NCBI GenBank assembly: GCA_024305405.1
Contig: JAKNDB010000087.1
Span: 8,992,501 to 9,056,500 of the forward strand
Length of the DNA: 64,000 bases
Direction: 5' to 3'
Origin: Dirofilaria immitis
Lineage: Eukaryota > Nematoda > Chromadorea > Rhabditida > Onchocercidae
The stretch's first letter is position 1. Every line of letters starts with the position of its first letter. The translations under genes were made by a program, and so were the position numbers. The notes under the pieces are model-generated. The model was not told the origin of the DNA, did no database searches, and was given only the letters and a program-made list of their open reading frames with translations. Of the stretch, positions 24,464 through 39,400 are shown piece by piece.

Positions 24464-27400
24464 TTAAATTTTTACCAGTTTTGCTGGTTCAACTGCCTCA
24501 CATGGTCGACAAATATTACGCGCAAATAATCCATGAGCAGTGCATTGACAATTGAAACAATAACTTTTTGTTTGGGAGTTATTCGGGATGCTGCTACCAT
24601 AGATGCATGCTTCTAAAAAGTTTTCAAAATCATCTACCACTGTCGAGTTCCAATAAATATCTTTATGACGATCATGACTTTTAAAAAAAACTTGACTTAA
24701 ATTGCATCCGTGCTAGTGATTTAATTTGTTATCATTCCCATTTTACAGCATGAATAGCCTTCAGTACTTCCTTCTCAAACCTTTCATCTTGATCTAAGGC
24801 TTCTAGTTTGCAGTTAAAGCCTCAAAAGTCAGTCACTAAAAGATAAATCGAATAATAAAAAACGGTAAGGTTTAAGATTTAAAATTCAATTATGTAAAAT
24901 AAAATATTTAATGAAGATTCGAAAGGATTTAAAAGCATATCAGATTCTGAACGATATGAAAAACAAAATGATTGCAAAGAATCTGATATATGAATAAAGT
25001 ATACATCATGTATATTCAAATTTTAGAAATTTTAACTATGAATTGAATTGATGCGAAAACTTCTCGAAATACTTTTTTTTCAGTTATGAAAAACTGTGAT
25101 ACTTACAAGAGAGAAAACAGTTCCAAAGGTTTGTTGAGCGATGATCGTACATGCATCATGTGGATGTAACAATGATGTACGTTCTCCGATTTCTGCTCCA
25201 TGTTCATTCAGTAATTGTTTTGCATCAAACCCTTTGATAATAATTCATTTCATTTTATTGCATATTGCAATCATTGATATAATTAAATTTGAAAAGTTTT
25301 TCATTCTAAAATCATAGTATTTATTTCGAGGAAAAGAAATAAATTTTTAATTTGAATTAAAAGTTAAGTTTAACATTATCAATTTGAATTTGCATTTCGA
25401 TATTAAAAAATGAGAAAATAATTCGCTGAAAATAAAAAACTTTGAAGATTTAAAATCTTAGTATAATAAAATGTTCTTGCGGTTGATGCATTTTAGAATC
25501 GAAAAAGGCAACAATTACATTGTCTTTTGCTGATTCTTGAATAACAAAAATTCTCGAATAACAACAATATTCAGTCCTCCATTTCAGAGTTAGATTCCTT
25601 TTTTCCTTACTTCTTAGCTTAAAATAATTGACGAATAAAATAAGCAATTAAAAAATATTGATTAACCTACCAATAATTTTACTTCCATCACTTGTTTTAA
25701 ACCTGCCTAATGTTAGCAGGTGCAATGTGATATCCTGAAATGAATAAAAATATTTATTAATAAACTTTAACTAACATCAATTATTATAATAATAAGTTGT
25801 TAAAATTTTGTAATTTTAAGATATAATTTTAATATCATTCCATTAATATAATGATGTACACTTGCAATAAACGACTGATTTGTTTGAAGTTAATTGAATA
25901 ATTTTTCACTTTTCGTTACTTTGCTATAGTTGCGCATCGAAAATATTCCCGAAATTCAAAAAATCAAAAGATCACACAAATATTCGATATTTTTAAGAAA
26001 TTAAGATTAAAATTTACTAGAGAATTTAAGATTAAAATTTACTTGTTCAAGTAATATATCAAGCATTTCCGTGTGTTCTCGATAAGGACATTTTCTGCAC
26101 ATAACCAAGACGATACTCTTAGCACTAGCAAATCTAAAATTTTAATGATAATTTCGATTTTCGATTCATGATTTTGTTTTTTAGAGTAATAACTATGCAT
26201 ATAATGAACTAACCATTTTTCTAAAATGAACTAATCCATTTTCAAATTTCTCGGATATTGAAATGACTCGCCTGAATGGAAAATGTTTTATTGTAAATTC
26301 CACTGCTTTTTTAGGACAAACGTGTGGTACTTCAATTCCAGATATAGGTTCAAAACTTTGTTGTGTTTGTTTCATGAAGTTCGAAACATCCAGTAATGCG
26401 TTATCCTCTTCATAATGTACAAGAGGCTCATGATGAATTCCTTCACCTCCAAAACCTACCCAACCAAAACGTGCTAATCTAGAACGATCAGTTTTATGAA
26501 ACATTAATAAAATTTTTATAATTAGAAAGATTATTTGTCGCTATAGTTTAAAGATTTCGTAGAATAATTTGAGCGCAACAAATAGAAATTCAAATTTGCA
26601 AAATTTTTTTTAATAGTTGTAGACACAGCCATATTCAGCGTATAATTTCGACATTAACAGATGGTATTTACAGTTTTAGTGACAGATATTTATTTCTATT
26701 TGTGAAAGCTAATTATGCTAAAATATTCACATCATCATCTAAAAAGCCAACATACCGTTGCTCTTGGCTAATTTGTTGTGCTATTCTTGCTATTTTATCT
26801 TTGTGATGATCCAAACATTTTCTTTCTTCAACAACAAATACGATATCATGTTCTACGATAGGTTTTTCAACTTTTCTTTCATCATCCAAATGCAAATCAC
26901 CGTTACATTTCACTATAATGGAAAAAAATAAAGGAATCGTCATGAAAATTGAAAATCAAATTAAATATACTAAGAATGGTGCAAAATCAAAAATATCAAT
27001 TTTGTGTAAGATATTGAAAAGAAATTAAATATGCTAAAATATATGATGAAATTAATTCATGCGTCAAATTATTAAATAGCCAAGAAAAGCTGAGATATAT
27101 CTAATTTCAGGAAATTAATTCACGACAGACGAAAGAAATAAATTCTTGCATACATTAAGCAATGGGTGTTACATATTTTCATTTGATTGAGCATTTAATC
27201 GATCCCTTTGTGGTTAAATGCATGGAAAATATGGCAAAAATTAGGAATACGTCAAAATAAGTGGCAAAATGAAAATGTGCAAAAAAAAAGAAGGAATTAG
27301 ACTAAAATTCATTAAACGATGAGATGTGTAAGTAAAAAATGAGTGTATAAAAGAGTAAAACTTTCACCGCATTCATGAGGTAATGAAGTGATAATCCCTG

Positions 27401-30400
27401 CATTTGAGCATATTTCAAGATATGCTGAGATAGCCGTACAATGTTGATGTTTACCACCGTTCGAGCAAATTTCTTCAAATGGCTTCGGACGTATCTTAAT
27501 TTTACGAGAAAATTAATAAAATAAACAGGAAACATTCATCAGTACTTTCGTCAGTAATTATTAAATGTTCCGAAAAAATTATTCTTCTTGCAAAGAAAAA
27601 TTCAATCTTAACTTTTAATTTGAGCTTCAAAAAAGAAAAAAAGAAATACTCGAGTAAAACAGAATCGTAATGGACTATCAAAACTCTGGAAATATTCTTG
27701 ACAGTGATCATCATCACGATGCGTCAAATCTCGAGCTTGATTCACCCTGCATTCACCATTTACTGCCCAATGTTCGGCCAATACATTTAGCTGTAAGATC
27801 ATGACTGGTACTTTTCTCCCTTTTTTTCACTTTCCCCACCAAATTTCGACTACAATATCTTCTTATTATGATATTAAAAGGTATGACTCACGATCACATA
27901 GGTTTCGACAAATTTTGAGGAAACAAGAAAAATATTAGCATATGTTTGATCAAATATCGAAAAGTTGCATCTAAATTACCATTCATGGAATGTTCTAAGA
28001 ATTCTAAGACAATTAATTGTCAATTAAATTTCAATAAATCAATTAAATTTTCATAAATTCAAAGTAGAATGACCAGTATTAAAGAAAATGTTATATTTTT
28101 ATGCTACAAAAACACTCGAAATTAATTTGCATTTAAACTTCACTCTACCTGATCGTTAGGTGTACCATCCACCAAATCTCGATCATTTGATGGTTCATTA
28201 TCATTTAGTCCAAGAAGGCCGTTACTTCGTCCATGCATCCGTCCCGGTAAAATAATCTCGCAAATATCGTATTGACTGTTGCATCGTACACATAAACCGT
28301 CATATGTTTTTAATATCGTCCAGCTATCTTTTCGGCATACCGAAATTAAAATAGCTCCATCGATGCTATCTATTTTCTGCCACGGTATTGATACTTGAGC
28401 ACCACTTACTTGTACCTAAAGTAAGTCAATTAAATATTTTTAAATAGAAGTTTTAATGTTAGCATATAATCGAAATTCTAAAACAGTGAAACTACTAGAG
28501 TTCATTTATTTACTGAATTTCTAATTCAAAATAAGAAATAAAAATTTGAAATATAGAACTATCCAGAAAGATGCTTGAAATTCAGCATATTCCCGTTTAA
28601 TGCACGATACAATTTTATGCTGAACATAATGAATCTCAGCATTCCAGAAGAAAGTTACGATGTCATCTGTTTAATTTCAAATTATCCATCAATAAAAATG
28701 AACAAAAGTGATGAGAAAAAAGTAGAAAACAAATTACATTGCCGGTTTTATACAAAATCACTTCTTCGTCACGTAATTCAGTTTTGATAGCTTCCAAATG
28801 TCCTTGTGATGAAAATACAGCTAATAGCGCAAAACGTTGAGTACGTAAATCGGATGCAAGAAGATATTCACATCGTGCGTGGAATGCGAATACTTTCCCA
28901 TCAAATGATACAAAACGATCGCCGTTGATTATGTAGGCAGTGCCTAAATTCCAAAATAAAAAAGTTCAATCTTTTCTCATTTCTTAATATCATTTCGATA
29001 TCATTTCATATACATCAAAGAACTTAATGAAATCAAATTTCATTTTATAAAAAATTGATAACAACTGGCATACTTTGAAATAGTGATATCATTTTCCATG
29101 GATTAAATTTTGCTGATTTATACGTATAAATTGTATCCGATAAAGACTGCGCGAATTCCTAAAAAATACTTAAGTGTAAGGTCAAATAAAAGTTGTTAAT
29201 TTCATAATAAAACGTAAAATGACCTGATCTTTAAGTAATAATCCAAATGACTCTAATACTCTTGATTTAAAGGCGAGAAAACGTTGAGGATGAAGATTGC
29301 TTAGAACATCATTGAGCGATGAGACACCATATGGTACAGCTACTTCTAATTCATATCTTCCAGGTGATAAACGCTGAAGATATGATGCAAAATTATGCAG
29401 AAAAGTTGAATCTAATAAATTTTGTAAATTTGAATTTATCGAAACTTTTTCGAAGAGAAAAAGTTATAAATTTAAATTTGCTCAAAGTTTTTTCAAACAT
29501 AATAAATTTTCAACTCATACTTTGACAATAAACTATTTCCCATTGCGATCTATAAAAATAGCATAAAATAAACTTTATATGTTGGTATATAATTTCGCCA
29601 AAATCGTTTAGCCATTTCATTAGCTGTTATTTTCCTCTAAGATAATTTATAATTTCTTTCCATTTTTGTCGAATTTGAATATCATCCAGGGAATCAAAAA
29701 TAGCACTTGTCACTTTGCTAAGAGCCGATACAATAATCTTATCGAGAAAGAAATTTTTAATCTAAAAATATGTCATTTCTGAAAATTTTCAATCAGAAGA
29801 TTTTTTAATAAAATGAACATCAAAATTACTTCCGACGCTCCAATATGATACAAGTAATAATTGAAATAAAATTTTGTTTAAAAAGATATTTTTGACCAAA
29901 TCGAATATATTGAAAAGAAACAATTACTCCGACATCTAAATCGTTCATCAATAATAGCTTAATTAATGAATATATTGTTCAATGATTCTTAAAAATATAT
30001 TCCTTGACTAAATCCAATACAACAAGAAAAAAATAAGAAACAGATCAGAATCTAGATCGTTCAGATATCTAAAAGCTTAATCAATTATGTGAAATTATAC
30101 TGCATGAAATTGGCTATCGCTTTTATGATATAAATATTTGATGGTTTCAAAGAGGAAAATTGACAAATAATTGAAATAAATGAATAGTAAAAAACCAACT
30201 TTATTATAGATTTCAAATGCTTCGCCTTCATAACGTTTACGATTTATCTCAATATCAACTATAGTTTGTTCTAAATTCAATAATTGATATCGATGGCTTA
30301 ATTTTCGCATTTCATAAAGTACAGCCTGTATGAGATCGGTTTGTTCAAAATTCTGTTTGTACTCTTCCAATGCTCCTGTATGAATAATCAATTTTGTTAA

Positions 30401-33400
30401 AATATTAATTAATCTCGATAAGTTAAAATCTTGAAGATTTGAGGTTGTATTCTTATATTTCAATGTATTGTGATATATCGAATAATAATTGCTATTAATT
30501 AACGGAATTTAATTCAAACATTAAATGAATGGATGGAATTACAAAAAGTATTACTTCGTAAATCATTTAGTTTCAGCGTATCTTCCAAGCGATCAATGAC
30601 GATCGCAGCATTTCTTTGCAAATCGTCTATCTTAAATTATTATCGACTATAAGCCTTGGAAATAATTAATTCAGCGATCGCAAAATATCGAGTATTAAGA
30701 GACGAAAATTAGAGTTACTGTTGGAAAAGTTTTAGATTGCTGGGAAAATTAAAGCTCAATCTTGTACTTCGCGTAGGTTTTCATATTGAATAATCGAGAG
30801 TAACTGATTATCTGTTTTCGAATTCTTATCATCATAGTCTTGTAAGATATTTATCTTACTCAACTCTTATGGAAGTATAAATTAAATGATTAAAATCTTT
30901 TCATGCAAATTACAAAATATTAAACTTGATTAAACCTCTTTATAAAATTGATCAATTAAATCCAAGACTGGTTTCAAAGCAATCATAATTTCTCGTTGTA
31001 TATCAATACTACCACCTCGTAACTGTTGCAATTGACTCACGAAATCGCTATTTGATATAATTTTGACAAATTGTTCCATTTCCTAAGATTTTTAAATAAT
31101 TTGAAGTTTCACACCAATCATCATGAAAATAACACTTTGAGTCAAAGAATGGAAATATTTAGAATCTTTGCATATTGCGCGAAAGGGATATATTGATAAA
31201 ATTTTCTGAAACCTGATAAGCATGATCGTATGTAACAAGAATTGCTTCCTTTATTATTTCATAGTTGCCTTCAATTTCGTCTACTAAATCAGTATATTCA
31301 GTACCAAGTTCAGCAGCGAAGTTTCTGAAAAATAAGAAAAATTATTTCAAAAACTTTAATATATGCCGCAATGAGAGAAATGAACTTCCTCATTTTATAA
31401 AAATTTATGCAAGATTTCCAGCAAAATCAAATAGACAAACGAATTAAATTTTAAAGTAAAAGAATGATTTTATAAACTGATAACTGATTATTTGTTAGAA
31501 CGTATATTATAAGCCCTAATGGCATTATATCTTCTTTATTTTTGATTTTAACATCGATGATATAAATTTATTTATTCTAATATTTGAGTTTATCCAAAGT
31601 TTAAAAAAGACAAGAATTTTTTCTTTACTTATGTTCAGCTGCCCATTCTTTGATCGCTTGATCTACTGTTGTGAGGACATCGTTAGCGATTTGCTTATGT
31701 GAAGAAAATATCGGTAGAAAAGCATTTTTCATAAATGAGCTTTGATGAAAATCGCCTGTTATCGATACCGTTTCTTTGGCTTTTTCTAAACTGTCGAATA
31801 TTCATACCATTCATAAATTAAGGATATTCTCGAATATTGATGCATGTTCAAATTAAGTTATTTTCGAATATTTATACGATTCTTAAGGTTAAAATACTCT
31901 CTAATATTTAGAATATTCTTAAATTAATTTGTCACTTTTATATCTCACAAAATTAAAAATATTTTTGTATTTTACCATTATTTCACTTTCCATTGTAGGC
32001 CGAAGATAAATTTTACTACTCCATACATTGCCCTCTTTCACCTAGAAAATATAAATGAAAATGTGGAATTGATGTGTCATTAAAATTTCAAAAATTTCAA
32101 CTAAATTCGAACTTCATCAAAATTAAATGGAAAAATTTTAATGGAAAAGATTCAAGTTTCTAAATTTATGTTCAAAGATGCTTCATAATTTAGATAAACT
32201 TTTCAGATCTCCAATTAAAGATAACAGCAAGAATATTATAAGTAATATAATATTATTATTTCGTGTTGTTTTACATGCATATCACGCATTAAAAGTGAAA
32301 TAGTAGAATACTCAGAACTTTTTACTTCTACGGAGAGAAGAACATCTCGTATTTTCTTGCTTGCTTCACTATGCCAGACATCGATTTTTCCTTCATAATC
32401 ATTGAGCTTTTGAGCTGACGCATGTAGTTTAACCTCTTGTGACCTTTCATCGCGATATTCGAATACTGGTCCGTTATTTTGCAAATTCAATTCACCAACA
32501 ACAGATGGTCGTTCATTATTCTGAAAATTCCCATTAAAGTTTCCCAGAAAATATGCTTTTCTTGCCATTTGATATGATGGATAATTAATTCTTATGAAGT
32601 TTGATAAGCCAGGCATAGATATCTTATAATTTCCAAGCATCATTAAATTAATCCAACAATTCGCTAATTTTGGTTGACTTATAACAAGCAACTCGTAAAT
32701 GTTAGTAACTTATTTAAGAATTCCTATTAAGATTTTCCAATTAGACCTCTCAGTTTCAAACACTATAATAATGCCTAATTCAGAAAGCTATCAGATATCA
32801 AGACATTTTTATACTAAATGATTCAATACTGACATATGATATACTACAGGAAGAAAATCACCTGATAAAATCCAACTGTATAATGATTATCTTTTATTTT
32901 ATTAATTCTTGTTTTCAGCAATGAATTCGGTGACTTTAATTGAACTTCCGTAAATTTTATTGCATCTGTTCTTATTTCTAATGAATATTCCGTTGATTGA
33001 CGTTGCAAATTTCTAGTTTCCAAACCGAAAGTTGCATGAACAGGAATCGCAACTTTTCCGATTATGCTTCGATCAATTTTAGTCCACAAACGAGTATTGA
33101 GATTGCTGATAACAAAAAACTTGATAATAATGTCTAAATAAACTGTAATAAAAATTAATTTTCCTTTAGAAGCAATCTTATGAATTGAAACTGCATTAAG
33201 AGTTAATTATTGACTGATTACTTAATAATAATTAACTTTTTGCAAACAAATTTCTTTCTTAAAATTATAGAATTTATGATAAAGTAAAATTTCCGAGTGA
33301 AAAAAAATATGTAGTCCGATGAAGTACGCGAACAAATCGAAAAGAATGAATCCAAATTACAATTAGATGAAATATCCAATTAGTTGGTAGCAATCAACTT

Positions 33401-36400
33401 TCATCATTCAGCAAACTTGGTTATTGTAACTCTATGAATATTACCTATGAATTTTTATTCTTAACGAATGCTAATTAATTAGTTACAACTAAGTTTTATT
33501 TTTCAGCAAACGTTGCTAATTATGCAGTAGTTGTAAATAAAATTTAGTGCATCTCTTCATGCTTATGGAATTTGATAATTAAATCAACTCATAATATGCA
33601 GTGCAAAAATTGATTCATTTTCTAGAATTCCTTCCACGAAATGTTATTTAAAAGTGAATTATTTCAGTCATTACATTATATTGCTAGAAAAAAATAGTCT
33701 GTTGAATCTTTCAGATTTAAAATTAATTATCTTTATTTCGCTTTTGAAAGAATCGAAAAATTTTCTCTAAAACTTTAAATAATTTTAATATGATTTCCAA
33801 GCATCGTTTATCTATTTTATAAAATAAAGGAATGCAAATAAATCTGATTTACAATTAAAATATTTCGTAATTTCTATTAATACATCTATCTGAATCTAAG
33901 ATATATCTACTAATCCTTCCATCTAAATGTAAGATATGCTAAATACATTAATAAATAGATTTTAATCAACAGAAATAATAGAATTTTTTTCATTTTACTA
34001 AATATAAAAAATATTATCGAATACAATGTTATTTACCTTGCTAGATGGATACTTTTCAATTCGACAACAAATCGTACATTACCATTGCGTCCGTCATGTA
34101 ATACCGCAATTCGCTTCTTATGTTTTGATGGTATAATATTTCGATGTAAATGTAATGAATTGGAAAATAATTTATCGGGTTGATCACTGTAGACAAACTA
34201 TAATAGATTAATTTTTGTAGTATCACGATATTTGGTATTAAGCATCTTATAATCTTGTGTTATTGATCATTATATACGCCTATCTCTAAATGTTATCGTA
34301 TCTGTGATAAAATTTGGTATACTTCTGTTAGCCAATCCAATCGATAGTTATATTGATCTCGTGCGTCTTTTTGTAAACTACTTTTGCTTTCAATGGTATC
34401 TTCAATGCTTGATCGGAAATACTTCCTTCCCAATGATAACCATCAGTTGTCTTTTGATATGTCATTTCAGCTACGGTTGGTTGTCTTCTTCCACCGACAT
34501 GTGGTCTTCAATATTCATTATTAATTTTTTTGAATTTAAAATTTAAAAGTCCTCTTAGAATTGAAGTACATTTAAGGTTTCATTTCTGTATTATAAATAT
34601 AGATACGCACTGTACTGAAAAGACATATTTATTTTGAGCTGGTCGAAGTAATTCAATTTTTATCGTCCTCTTTGGTTGTTTTAGGGATGATCGCAAAGCA
34701 CGGAATGTTTCGCCTTCACTCTCGATTTCATTTTCTACGCCATAAGTCTAGAAAATTAAAATTAACTCAATCATTTCAGTGATAAAGAATTATAGCGAAA
34801 GTTTTTTTCGCAAACTAATCATTCTTCAAATTACTTACTCTTTTCTGCCCGAGAGGATCTAAAGTTAGTTCGGCAATTGATTTTTGTTTACCACCAATTA
34901 CGTTATTCTCCAAGTGTAATTCGAATGGTTCTAGTATCTCCGTTATCTAAATATATAAATTCATTGAGACAAAAACCATATACTGATAAGAATTGATTAT
35001 AAAAAAATTTTATCAATCGAAAAATGCAATTCAGATTTTTGCTGGTAATCATAATAAAATAGAAGTGATAGTTAGAAAGTTTATAATTTCCGTTTTAGTC
35101 AAAGAATGCTTTTATCATTGAATTTAATAAAATCTTCGAGGAAATTTAATCGTATAATCACTGAAAGGAAATAAATCTTAATGTGATTGATCTACCTGTA
35201 TCTTTAATAGTTTATCATAATTGCCGGTTTTAACATGAGCATATATTCTTCCTCCACTTCCATCTTCAGTGTGGATCTCGAATTCAGTAGATCCTTTCCT
35301 TATTATCCTGATCTAGAAAAGTTAAAAAAACAACTATTTCTATAATATATTATTAAATTTGCAATTTAAATTATTTTATATTTGCAAACTACCCCAAAAT
35401 TTATTGCAGTTATTGTTAGAATAATTGAATTGGTAAGGAATATTGCTAAAACATTTCAAATATGCCACAAAAACTTTATTACATTTTGATCGGTAAATTA
35501 CAAAAGTCAAAATAGCTTCATCATTAAGGTTTACTTTTTCAGAAGTTCGTTATGGTGCATGATTACTACATATTCCACCAGTTAATAATCAAATAGAATC
35601 TTGGATAATTTTATCAACAATGTTAGCAAGTTAAGAGATTGAAGAACTTCGAAAGAGACAAACACAGAGAGATTAAGAGCACTATTAATTTTTGAAATAT
35701 ATGAGAAGCCTAACTTGTGGATTATCAATTGTATGCGTCGGTGTTTGTAACTTCACAATACCTTTATTATCATTTACATCCATTTCCAAATTATATACAA
35801 CTTTGGCACGTCGCAACATAGCATTTGCATTATACTTCGATGCTTGCTAAATATGTCATTAAATTTTGTTAGCATGGAAATTTAAATATTATGTGCAATT
35901 AGTTATGCTTACTTAGTTATTACAAGCAGCAATTTTACATAAATAAATCCATTTCAAAATAAAAATATAAAAATGAGACGTAAATATGCAATAGAGTTAC
36001 GTTATCAATGTTGAATTTGATTTTTCCTTCGGTATCCAACACATTTCCTAATTTTACCAAATAACCTATGTCAGTGTTTTGCGGTGATACAGTTTCGTGT
36101 CCTTTTACCACGTATTGATTGTTTATATTACTTTCCACATCACAATTCCAGAAAATATATCCTTTACGACAATCGAACAGAATCTGAAATACAACGAATA
36201 CCAAAAAGGCTTTGATGTTTTGACAAGATATATATTATTCTAAAAAATTTAAAACTGCATATCGGATACAATTCAGTGTTTATCAATTGATGAGGACTTA
36301 TTCAAAATGCCATTCATGTTCAATAGCTAATTTTATTTTTTTTGTTTGAATTAGATAGTCAGTATCAAGCAGAAACGATTCATAAATACTATGATCATAG

Positions 36401-39400
36401 GCTATCTTAATAATTTAAGCTATAAGGATGTTATTCAAACTTCGTGGAAAAAAATTTAACCTTGCCGTATCGAACCATATCAAACGTTGATGATGCGCCA
36501 ATATTTACTTTAACTTCGCCATGACGATAAACCGTTACTGTATCAATGTTTACTTCTTTTTCGTTATATTTTAAATGCTTTTTCAGAGTCCTTTGTCCAT
36601 GCTTATAATTATATTCTATCGTATGCTTCAGCACTATTCCATTGCCCTGAAAAGTTAATTTTTTCCAATAAAAATTTTATTTCTAAGAGAGACAAAAATA
36701 AATGATGAAAATGAATATTTTATCGAAATTTTGATCAATGACTTAATTGTTGTTTAAATATTTTTCAATAATCTTATCTAAGTTTATTGATAACTTTTCA
36801 TCAAATTCACCTGCATAAAACTTCACTGATAATATTAACTGCAATTGCATTAATAACATCTACTTATCGTAGTTCCACTTCTATCACTCAATTACTTATA
36901 AATGATTCTATTGATTTCCGTACATCAATCACATCATTTCCAGTCATTTTGCTTAATTATTAGCTTTAAAAGTTGAACATTTACGATAAGATCAGTTGAA
37001 GTGCTAAAGAATGCATCATTGCTTTTTATCTCATTCGTTAAATTATATATTCTTCCAACATTGATAAACTCAAAAATTGTTTTTGCTTTTCTTATTGTAA
37101 TAGCCTCTATCACTTCCAATTGTTGTTCCAAGTTTATTCGATTCTAAAACACAAAGCTTCACGTTTTTCTTCTCATTTTTTCTACTTTCGAAATAAATAA
37201 CAGAAAGGATATTTAATTATGATTAATATCTTGAAGTACCGATATATCATGAGATTTTAAAATTTAAAAACAAAAGATTTAAAAGTACATTAGATTAGAA
37301 AAAACAATTCAGACAATAATATCAAATATTTCCTCATTCTTACAAATCATCTATCTATTAAAAAAATTTATTTATATTGAGAAAAAAGATGAACAACTTG
37401 AGGTATTTCTATTTTGCCAGCATAAGTATATTGTCTGCCGTTATCATGCAATACTTTACGCCAATGACCTTCAATACCGTAGCGTTCATCATTTATTTCA
37501 AACAATCCTTGAATATTTGCCTGAAAAGTAAAATGGAGCATGATATAAAGAAAAATGATCGCTGATAATACAGCCCAATTTTCCAAAAATTCAGTTTTCT
37601 TCACTGATTCCTCATCAATAACAAATAATCTATCTAGTAGTAAAAATATGATCTTAAAAATTTTCACGACCTATTAAATCATATAAAGTTAGAAAATTCG
37701 TTTTAGCCATATGGATAAATAGATTTTTGAATTTATATTTCAATTTCAACTATAATCCAAATGTATGTTTAAATAATGATCACCTGATCTGTCCGATAAA
37801 GAAAAGCTGCTTTTGTCTTCAGTGATCGTCGTTGCAAAGGTCGATCAGTATTCAAATGACCATCAATTTCAAAGAAGTCCCAATGGAAAGGAGTTGCAGT
37901 GAATATCATTGAAATAGTCCGAATACGATCTTTATCCAAATCACTGAAATACAATTGCAGATGATATTGAATCCACGCATTATTCATTAACATACGGATT
38001 GAACATAAAACAGCTTGAGGCACTTTCTACCTATGATGTGTACTTGGATAAAAGTGGAGTCTTTAGCTGGAGCAAGGACATAAAGTGGATATTTAAAAGA
38101 TTTATGAGTTTGAGAAATTGTAATAATTATCTTTGAAAAATATATTTATCAATGAAATAAACAAAATAATATTTCAAGAATTAAAAGCCAACCATTTAAG
38201 AGTCATTTTATCATGATGACGATCGAACTGCATATTTAGATCAAGATTATCATCCGATTGCACTTTCATTGCATGAGATGAACGATGTGTATGTTTCAAT
38301 AGGTTGTATTCGACAGCTACTTTGCGTGATCTCTAGAAATAAACCTGACAGCTTATTATTGTAAATTAGTTACGAATTTCTGGGACATGACTATGGATAC
38401 GTTTCTAGAAAGATAATCCATTCCTAATTACTGAAGCTCCTCATCTAATAGCTTCCTGCGAGGAAGTATCGCCAAATCTTTTCAAAATTCTTAGTAATGC
38501 ATAATAGTCATTATCACATCACTAAATCATGAGATGTTCTGATTTAATTTTCTTGGAAATTTTGTTTTTTTTCATGTTTCTTATCATTTAACAATTTTTA
38601 TTAATAACAAGATATGAAACTGGACATACATCTTGATAAATCCAACCGAATTCTACTCGATACTGCTGATTTGGAAGGCTGAATTTTTCGGCATCATAAT
38701 ATTACCTGTGCCGAAATGGCGCCCATTCTTATGTATCGTAGCGAGCGCTGTTATACTATCCGAAGATGGTTGCACTTCAGCTGTCTGAAAACGATAGTTA
38801 AAGTAAATTAATTTTTCCTCATTTTTCCCTTTCCTCCTTATTGCTTACCACATGATAATTGATTCTTGGTTCGAACTTCTCAGAATTAATATCAATTTTT
38901 AGTCTCTGCTGGTCACCAAATTGACCATCGACATTAGCGATTAATTCGTAAATCGTTCGGTTTCCTTGTTTTGCATGCCATTGTATACTGTAAAATAATA
39001 CTAAATTTCTTAGAATATGATAAATTAAAGAAAATCTCATTTAAAAAAGGAAGGAAAAATAAGCATAATAACAGTATCTCTTACTTGTAATTATCGGGCT
39101 GATATTTGATATGTTTTTTGATATTTATGGGTTCTCGTACTCCGGCAATATTAGCTGTTGATTCAATGCTATACTCATTTTCCTGATAATAATGCAATTT
39201 TTTATTATCTTTATTTCTATATTTAATTTGCATTCATAGCCGATTTTGAAATTACTGTAGAATTATTATTTATATCATTGCGATAGATGATAATTTCAAT
39301 TATGAAACTGTGACTATGACAAGTTTTTAATAACGCAACTTACTTGAGGACGAAATATAACATCCGACATTATATCTATTTTACTATTTGGATCCCATCG

